DNA of 64,000 bases, from the NCBI GenBank assembly GCA_001856825.1, contig ATMD01000001.1:486831-550830 (forward strand). The letters are read 5' to 3'. The DNA comes from Thermoplasmatales archaeon I-plasma. GTDB lineage: Archaea > Thermoplasmatota > Thermoplasmata > Thermoplasmatales > GCA-001856825. Numbering within the stretch: position 1 is the stretch's first letter; each line of letters begins with the position of its first letter. Below are positions 59,703-64,000 of this stretch, one piece after another. Under the pieces are notes generated by a model. The model saw only the letters and a program-made list of their open reading frames with translations, did no database searches and was not told the origin of the DNA. Position numbers and translations under genes: made by a program.

Positions 59703-60612
59703 GGGAGTAGTCGTGAGTTATCACCTCCTTAATGTCTATTCCAACTGGGCAGTCTTCAACACACCTGTTGCAGCCTGTGCACAAGAATTCATCCTTCGAC
59801 TTTTTGAAGTAAACAAACTTGTGGTAAAACCTCTGGCGTAGCCTCTCGTCTAAGCCACTTCTGATGTTTCCTGCAGATGAGGACGTGAATCCGGAAAGGA
59901 TGCAAGAATCCCATTCTCTTTTTCTTTCGTCGCCATCATCATAGAGGTCGAAACAGTAGCATGTGGGGCAGGAATAATTGCATGCACCGCATGAGATGCA
60001 GCGGGAGGCGAACTCTTTCCATATAGGGGAATTCCACTTTATCCTGTTTTCCAGGCCATCGACCTCTAGAGGTGGCATCTCTGTGTTAAATTTACGATTG
60101 AAGTCAGAGAAGTACGACCCATCATCATTCCTGTAGCCGCTGAAGTATTTGTCGTACTTGTCAGATGCCATTACGTGGTAATTGTTCCCTTCTCTCAATA
60201 CCTGAATATCAAATTCATCAAGAACTGGTCCACCAAACGATGAACAGAATCCACCCTCACAAGGAGCGTTGCATACAAAGTTCACAAAGAGGGTCTTGTT
60301 CCGCCTCTCCGTATAAAAGGGATCCCTGTTAAGTACCTGCTTGTCCATAAGATAGAATCCCTTAAGGTCGCAGCTCTTTATACCAAATACAGCCTTCCTC
60401 TGCTGCTCCTCAAGGTACAAAACGTTCTCATTCCTTCTGATCAAAAATTCTTTCGGTGCATACCTAGACCGGTTTTCTGAGACCTCAGCGAGGCTGTGGA
60501 CCCTATCGAATACCACCTCCCCCTCTTTCTCCACTGCGCCGTATGACTCAAAGTCAACTGAAATTGCAGCAAAAACTCTTTCCATCTCCTCCTTGCTCAG
60601 TATATAGTTCAA
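59695..60612 (-). CDS. 4Fe-4S electron-transfer subunit (HydB/AsrA-like)
   Basis: A 305-residue protein. Residues 210-305 carry two 4Fe-4S clusters: CISCGACNYSCPTC and CTGCNRCVEDCPVG. Between them lies a helix found in sulfhydrogenase beta and sulfite reductase A subunits. The N-terminal FGIKSCDLKGFYLMDKQV and CNAPCEGGFCSS are also typical of that group. It links the formate dehydrogenase catalytic subunit, whose stop overlaps its start as ATGA, to the flavin subunit. Confidence 0.9.
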   Translation of the reverse strand: MNYILSKEEMERVFAAISVDFESYGAVEKEGEVVFDRVHSLAEVSENRSRYAPKEFLIRRNENVLYLEEQQRKAVFGIKSCDLKGFYLMDKQVLNRDPFYTERRNKTLFVNFVCNAPCEGGFCSSFGGPVLDEFDIQVLREGNNYHVMASDKYDKYFSGYRNDDGSYFSDFNRKFNTEMPPLEVDGLENRIKWNSPIWKEFASRCISCGACNYSCPTCYCFDLYDDGDERKREWDSCILSGFTSSSAGNIRSGLDERLRQRFYHKFVYFKKSKDEFLCTGCNRCVEDCPVGIDIKEVITHDYSLE

Positions 60613-62624
60613 GCAAACACCCTCACTGCTACCACCTTGAACTCTGGTATCTTCGAGAGTTTGTCAACTTGCTTTCCTACCAGCCTGTTTACTCTAGATT
60701 CATCGTAATGGAACGGTACAAACACAATGCCAGGGGGAACCTTCTCCGTTATCCTCGCTTTTGTCCTTATGGTTCCATGTCTGGATTCAACTGTTACAGC
60801 CTGAGAATTCCTGATACCCAATCTCTTTGCGTCAACAGCATTTATCTCGACATACGGCTCGGGGGACTCCCTTTCCAGTATGTCCGCCCTCCTGCTCATT
60901 GTTCCAGAATGGTAGTGGAAGTAATTCCTGCCTGTCGTCATTATCATATCGTATTTCTCATCGACGGATTCTGCAGGTGGTGCATAGACGACTGGGACGA
61001 ATTTCGCCCTTCCGAGGGGAAAGGTCTTGGTGTGGAGTATCTCTGTCCCTGCAGGATTCTCTTCGTTTATCGGCCACTGCTTCCCTATCGGGTAAATGTT
61101 ATCGTATGTTGCGCCAGCATATCCCGGTATAGCCTGTCTTATTTCCTCGAAAATGTCTCTCGGTGATTCATATCCCTTAATTCCAGAAATCCTCTTTCCA
61201 ATCTCATTGAGAATCCACCAGTCTGGTTTAGCCTCTCCAGGGCTTGGATAAACAGGGTTTACCTTCTGAATCCGCCTCTCAGTATTTGTAAAAGTTCCCT
61301 CCTTTTCAAGAGATGTTGAAGCAGGCAGCACTATGTCGGCCTCTCCTGCAGTGAGGGTCATGAATATATCCTGTACAACAAACAGTTTCAGGTTGTGTAT
61401 GGCAGTTTCAACGTCGCTAACTGACGCCTCTGTAACTAGAGGATTTTCCCCCATAACATATATCGCCTTCACCCTTCCCTCTGCGGCCGCATCGAACATT
61501 TCTGAAAGGGCCAGTCCCTTATTTCTTGGGAGTCTTTTATTCCACAATTTTTCGAACCTTTCAACTTTTGGGGAGTCCACAGGCACGTACCCTGGGTACC
61601 ACTCTGAAAGTACACCCATGTCTGATGATCCCTGGACGTTATTCTGCCCCCTTAGAGGGAATATGCCAGATCCCCTAACACCGATGTTGCCTGTAAGCAA
61701 TGCAAGATTTGAAACAGACATGACGTTTTCCGTACCGTGAATGTGCTGAGTTATGCCCATTGCATATAATATCGATGTTGGTCTATCCCTCGCAATAAGC
61801 CTGGCAGCTCTTCTTAGTTCTTCTGGCCTGATTCCTGTGATGCCTTCAGTTATCTCGGGGGAATGCTTGTCAATAGCCTTCCTGAACTCCTGGAATCCCT
61901 CGGTTCTATCTGAAATGAACTTCTCGTCTTCAAGGTGTTCTTCCAATATCACATACATCATTGAATTCAGAAGAGCTATGTCAGTGCCTGGGTTGAATTG
62001 AAGATGGATGGTGGCGAGCTCTGCGAGCTGGGTTTTTCTTGGGTCTGCAACAACAAGATTTTTCCCCTTCTTCCTCTCCGTTACCAATTTTGTACCTATG
62101 ATTGGGTGCTGTTCTGTCGTGTTAGAGCCAATGACAAAGTAGGTTCTCGCTGCAGCCAGGCTCTCTATAGATCCGGTAGCTGCCCCTGCGCCAAGTGTGG
62201 TTATAAGTCCTAGGGCAGTTGGACTGTGGCAGCTCCTAGCACAGTGGTCCACATTATTTGTTCCGACCAGTCTTGCTATCTTTTGCATCAGATAGTTCTC
62301 TTCGTTTGTGCACTTGGCTGATGCCTGGAACGCTATAGAATCCGGGCCATATTCATTGATTATTTCAAGCAGCCTGTCAGCTGTCTCATCAAGTGCTTCC
62401 TTCCAGGATACCCTAACAAATTCTCCATCCCTATTTATCATCGGATATTTCAATCTGTCACGAGAGAAATTGTAGGAGAGACCCGAATAACCCTTGATGC
62501 AAAGCTTTCCTTCATTCACAGGTGATCTAGAATAACCAATGACACGCTCTTCAGTACCCTCGTCATTTACAACGATCTGACATCCCGTTCCGCAGTATGG
62601 GCAAACGGTAAGAACAGACACCAT
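60609..62624 (-). CDS. fdhF: Formate dehydrogenase catalytic subunit (Mo/W-bis-PGD)
   Basis: A 671-residue molybdopterin oxidoreductase. The 4Fe-4S ligands are Cys8, Cys11, Cys15 and Cys42. The metal ligand is Cys132 followed by His133 (HCARSCHSP), the formate dehydrogenase arrangement in which E. coli FdhF has selenocysteine. VMGENPLVTEA, VVQDIFMTLTAGEADIVLPAS and the C-terminal TGRNYFHYHSGTMSRR bind the pterin. It oxidises formate to CO2 or runs in reverse. There is no Tat signal, so it is cytoplasmic. It leads the three-gene operon. Confidence 0.93.
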   Translation of the reverse strand: MVSVLTVCPYCGTGCQIVVNDEGTEERVIGYSRSPVNEGKLCIKGYSGLSYNFSRDRLKYPMINRDGEFVRVSWKEALDETADRLLEIINEYGPDSIAFQASAKCTNEENYLMQKIARLVGTNNVDHCARSCHSPTALGLITTLGAGAATGSIESLAAARTYFVIGSNTTEQHPIIGTKLVTERKKGKNLVVADPRKTQLAELATIHLQFNPGTDIALLNSMMYVILEEHLEDEKFISDRTEGFQEFRKAIDKHSPEITEGITGIRPEELRRAARLIARDRPTSILYAMGITQHIHGTENVMSVSNLALLTGNIGVRGSGIFPLRGQNNVQGSSDMGVLSEWYPGYVPVDSPKVERFEKLWNKRLPRNKGLALSEMFDAAAEGRVKAIYVMGENPLVTEASVSDVETAIHNLKLFVVQDIFMTLTAGEADIVLPASTSLEKEGTFTNTERRIQKVNPVYPSPGEAKPDWWILNEIGKRISGIKGYESPRDIFEEIRQAIPGYAGATYDNIYPIGKQWPINEENPAGTEILHTKTFPLGRAKFVPVVYAPPAESVDEKYDMIMTTGRNYFHYHSGTMSRRADILERESPEPYVEINAVDAKRLGIRNSQAVTVESRHGTIRTKARITEKVPPGIVFVPFHYDESRVNRLVGKQVDKLSKIPEFKVVAVRVFA

Positions 62625-62630
62625 ACTAAA

Positions 62631-62672
62631 TCGCCTTACGCTATAAACACTTAACTAAGGCGTCTAAGGCGA
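62631..62672 (-). promoter_or_regulatory. Formate dehydrogenase promoter with three CGCCTTA operator copies
   Basis: GTGTTTATAG (minus strand, 62641-62650) is a TATA box about 22-25 bases before ATG 62624. On the minus strand, CGCCTTAG occurs twice upstream of it (62664-62671 and 62655-62662, 9 bases apart), and the complement TAAGGCG lies downstream (62632-62638). Copies on both sides of the box suggest binding by a regulator that blocks or recruits TBP/TFB. Confidence 0.55.
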
Positions 62673-62830
62673 GATGACAGGTCTAGAAACATCCTTGCTG
62701 TATATTGACTCCCAATTGAACTGTTTCTAAATTGGGATAACTTTCATGGTTTCATGGAGAAAGCATTTGGATCTTGAAATGAGCTCTCTTTTGCATTATT
62801 CCATAGCCTTCTATAATACCTGAGATAGCA

Positions 62831-63388
62831 TCACACTTCCCTGCAACCAGCTAGTTTCCTCGCCATTTTTAGGTCTTCCATAGTGTTTACATTAAACAAT
62901 TTTGAACTGAGCTCACTATCAAGCACGATGCGCCGAAACCGTTTGCCTACGAATTCGTATATTTTCTTGCTGCTGCGTGAGTAGCTTAGCAGATCATCAT
63001 AAATTGAATCATTGTATATTGCTAACAAGGGCTCCACTGTTCCGTCACTATCAACTGAGACCACTGGATCATTGTGGTAGTTCCGGACAATTATAGATAT
63101 TGTCTTTCCGTCAAGGAGAGGCAAATCCCCTCCTACCGCAAGGAATTCATCAAATGCAGATATAGCACTCAATAAGGAATCTATGAGTGTCCCTTGAGTC
63201 CCGTCCCTTTCAATTTTGCAACCGCTTATCTTCAAATCAGCATACTTTGAATATATCAGGACATCATCAAAAAAGCCCGTGCGAAGTAGCGTGTCGTAGA
63301 TCCTCTTTATCATTGGTTGACCACATATGTCCATCATGTGCTTTCCTGGAAGTCTTTCGCTCTGCTTGGCAAATATAACCGCCTTCAC
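62831..63388 (-). CDS. mobA: Molybdenum cofactor guanylyltransferase (MobA-like)
   Basis: 185 residues from GTG 63388 (MKAVIFAKQSERLPGKHM); a longer frame reaches 63463 but the nucleotidyltransferase fold begins here. SERLPGKHMMDICGQPMI is the GTP-binding loop (with RLPGKH in place of RMGxDK), and VGGDLPLLDG carries the metal-binding Asp. VEPLLAIY and NVNTMEDL are typical. It attaches GMP to molybdopterin to make the guanine dinucleotide that the formate dehydrogenase uses. It could instead be a related sugar or inositol nucleotidyltransferase, but context favours MobA. Confidence 0.8.
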   Translation of the reverse strand: MKAVIFAKQSERLPGKHMMDICGQPMIKRIYDTLLRTGFFDDVLIYSKYADLKISGCKIERDGTQGTLIDSLLSAISAFDEFLAVGGDLPLLDGKTISIIVRNYHNDPVVSVDSDGTVEPLLAIYNDSIYDDLLSYSRSSKKIYEFVGKRFRRIVLDSELSSKLFNVNTMEDLKMARKLAGCREV

Positions 63389-63569
63389 ATTACCACTCTT
63401 AGGCTTTTTGAAGCAAGTCGGCCAATCACCGACTACTCCAAATCCAAGTTCCCAAGACAGCAACTTAACTTTCGTAATAAATTATTCGAGAACTGGCAAA
63501 CGAATTGCACGTTGGAATTGTTCAGTCCATCAGTGGATATTATAATAGTCAGTTTACATTTAACGTCCG

Positions 63570-64000
63570 ATGACAACGGCCTTGAACAAGATAGATGACT
63601 GCAAGTATGAAATACCAATGGATAGAGGAAAGGGAATGAATGTACGGGGCATTGTCTACAGCAACGATGAATTGATTAAGGGGATAAGAGATGATGAGTC
63701 CCTTAACCAGGTTGTCAATGTTGCAAAATTACCTGGAATTGTCGGAGCCTCAATGGCTATGCCCGATATTCATCTTGGATACGGCTTCCCAATTGGGGGT
63801 GTGGCAGCTTTTGACCTAGAAAATGGCATTATCAGCCCTGGAGGGGTTGGCTACGACATCAACTGCGGAGTTCGTCTGATAAGAACATCTCTTAATTTTG
63901 AGCAGACAAAACATCAAATCAAGGACATTGTGAACGAGATATTCCAGAACGTCCCGTCTGGAGTAGGAAGGGAGGGGAAATTGAGCCTCAGTCAAAATAG
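63570..64000 (+). CDS. rtcB: RNA-splicing ligase RtcB (5' part, runs off the right edge)
   Basis: 143 complete codons from ATG 63570, cut by the window end. MAMPDIHLGYGFPIGGVAAFD and GGVGYDINCGVRLIRT hold the metal-binding Asp and Cys of the RtcB active site. RtcB joins tRNA exon halves and other 2',3'-cyclic phosphate RNA ends using GTP. The archaeal protein is normally about 480 residues, so about 70 percent lies outside. It is divergent from mobA. Confidence 0.93.
   Translation, partial: MTTALNKIDDCKYEIPMDRGKGMNVRGIVYSNDELIKGIRDDESLNQVVNVAKLPGIVGASMAMPDIHLGYGFPIGGVAAFDLENGIISPGGVGYDINCGVRLIRTSLNFEQTKHQIKDIVNEIFQNVPSGVGREGKLSLSQN

Noticed and set aside
60543-61166. A 207-codon plus-strand frame
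   Set aside because: It is antisense to the formate dehydrogenase gene, whose motifs are unambiguous.
1-64000. CRISPR arrays, insertion sequences or prophage
   Set aside because: No regularly spaced repeats, transposase, integrase or phage structural genes were found.

Overview
The window is archaeal, and most likely from the Thermoplasmatota (Thermoplasmatales-like). Archaeal or eukaryotic-type genes include Alba, primase small subunit, aIF2-beta, S17e, the acidic-tailed L12/P1 stalk protein, archaeosine tRNA-guanine transglycosylase, CTP-dependent riboflavin kinase, Spt5/SecE and two FtsZ-family genes. Arginine codons are mostly AGG/AGA. Many genes have a TATA-like box 25-28 bases before the start codon, which fits leaderless transcripts. 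The genus is not assigned. I found no rRNA, tRNA, CRISPR array, insertion sequence or prophage.

Layout. 1-4.1 kb: the start of a RecA/KaiC-like ATPase that runs off the left edge, a divergent pair of related unknown genes, a GNAT acetyltransferase and ribA. 4.1-4.9 kb holds no gene. 4.9-9.5 kb: an amino-acid permease, an ornithine-cyclodeaminase-family enzyme, a DAO-type flavoprotein and an SDR that lacks the catalytic Tyr. 9.6-12.5 kb: a copper cluster (CopA with a YHS domain, a 46-residue YHS protein, a divergent TRASH-domain regulator). 12.6-18.8 kb: unknown small genes, a membrane protein, two glycosyltransferases, a twice-frameshifted phosphodiesterase and an MFS gene that appears to have lost its start codon. 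18.8-23.4 kb: one minus-strand operon ftsZ-secE-spt5-rpl11-rpl1-rpl10-rpl12 plus an unlisted 50-residue membrane protein. 23.5-27.4 kb: asparaginase-like hydrolase, pyrBI, and aIF2-beta/PIN/riboflavin kinase-regulator.

27.4-28.9 kb holds the most unusual locus: a cluster of TGACA pentamers, a tandem ribbon-helix-helix protein, and an FtsZ-like protein that stops after the GTPase domain and core helix. It resembles the haloarchaeal CdrS-FtsZ2 arrangement, but with the C-terminal domain and T7 loop missing. 29-37.7 kb: nitrilase, ABC-2-like membrane protein, Sua5, an RHH-phosphodiesterase-APS kinase operon, Alba, a cysteine-free archaeosine transglycosylase and a GNAT. 37.7-42.9 kb: purS-purL-purQ-membrane protein-priS-rps17e on the minus strand. 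42.9-48.8 kb: a phosphate-type MFS transporter fused to a PhoU-like (DUF47) domain, a CLC channel/antiporter and an APC permease.

49-63.4 kb is a molybdenum/tungsten island: ArsA-like ATPase, moaC, moaB, two moeA (one with a periplasmic-binding-like tail), a WtpABC-type transporter, a tungsten aldehyde:ferredoxin oxidoreductase, a formate dehydrogenase with sulfhydrogenase-type FeS and flavin subunits, and mobA. Metal uptake, cofactor assembly and the enzymes that use the cofactor lie together. The right edge carries the start of rtcB.
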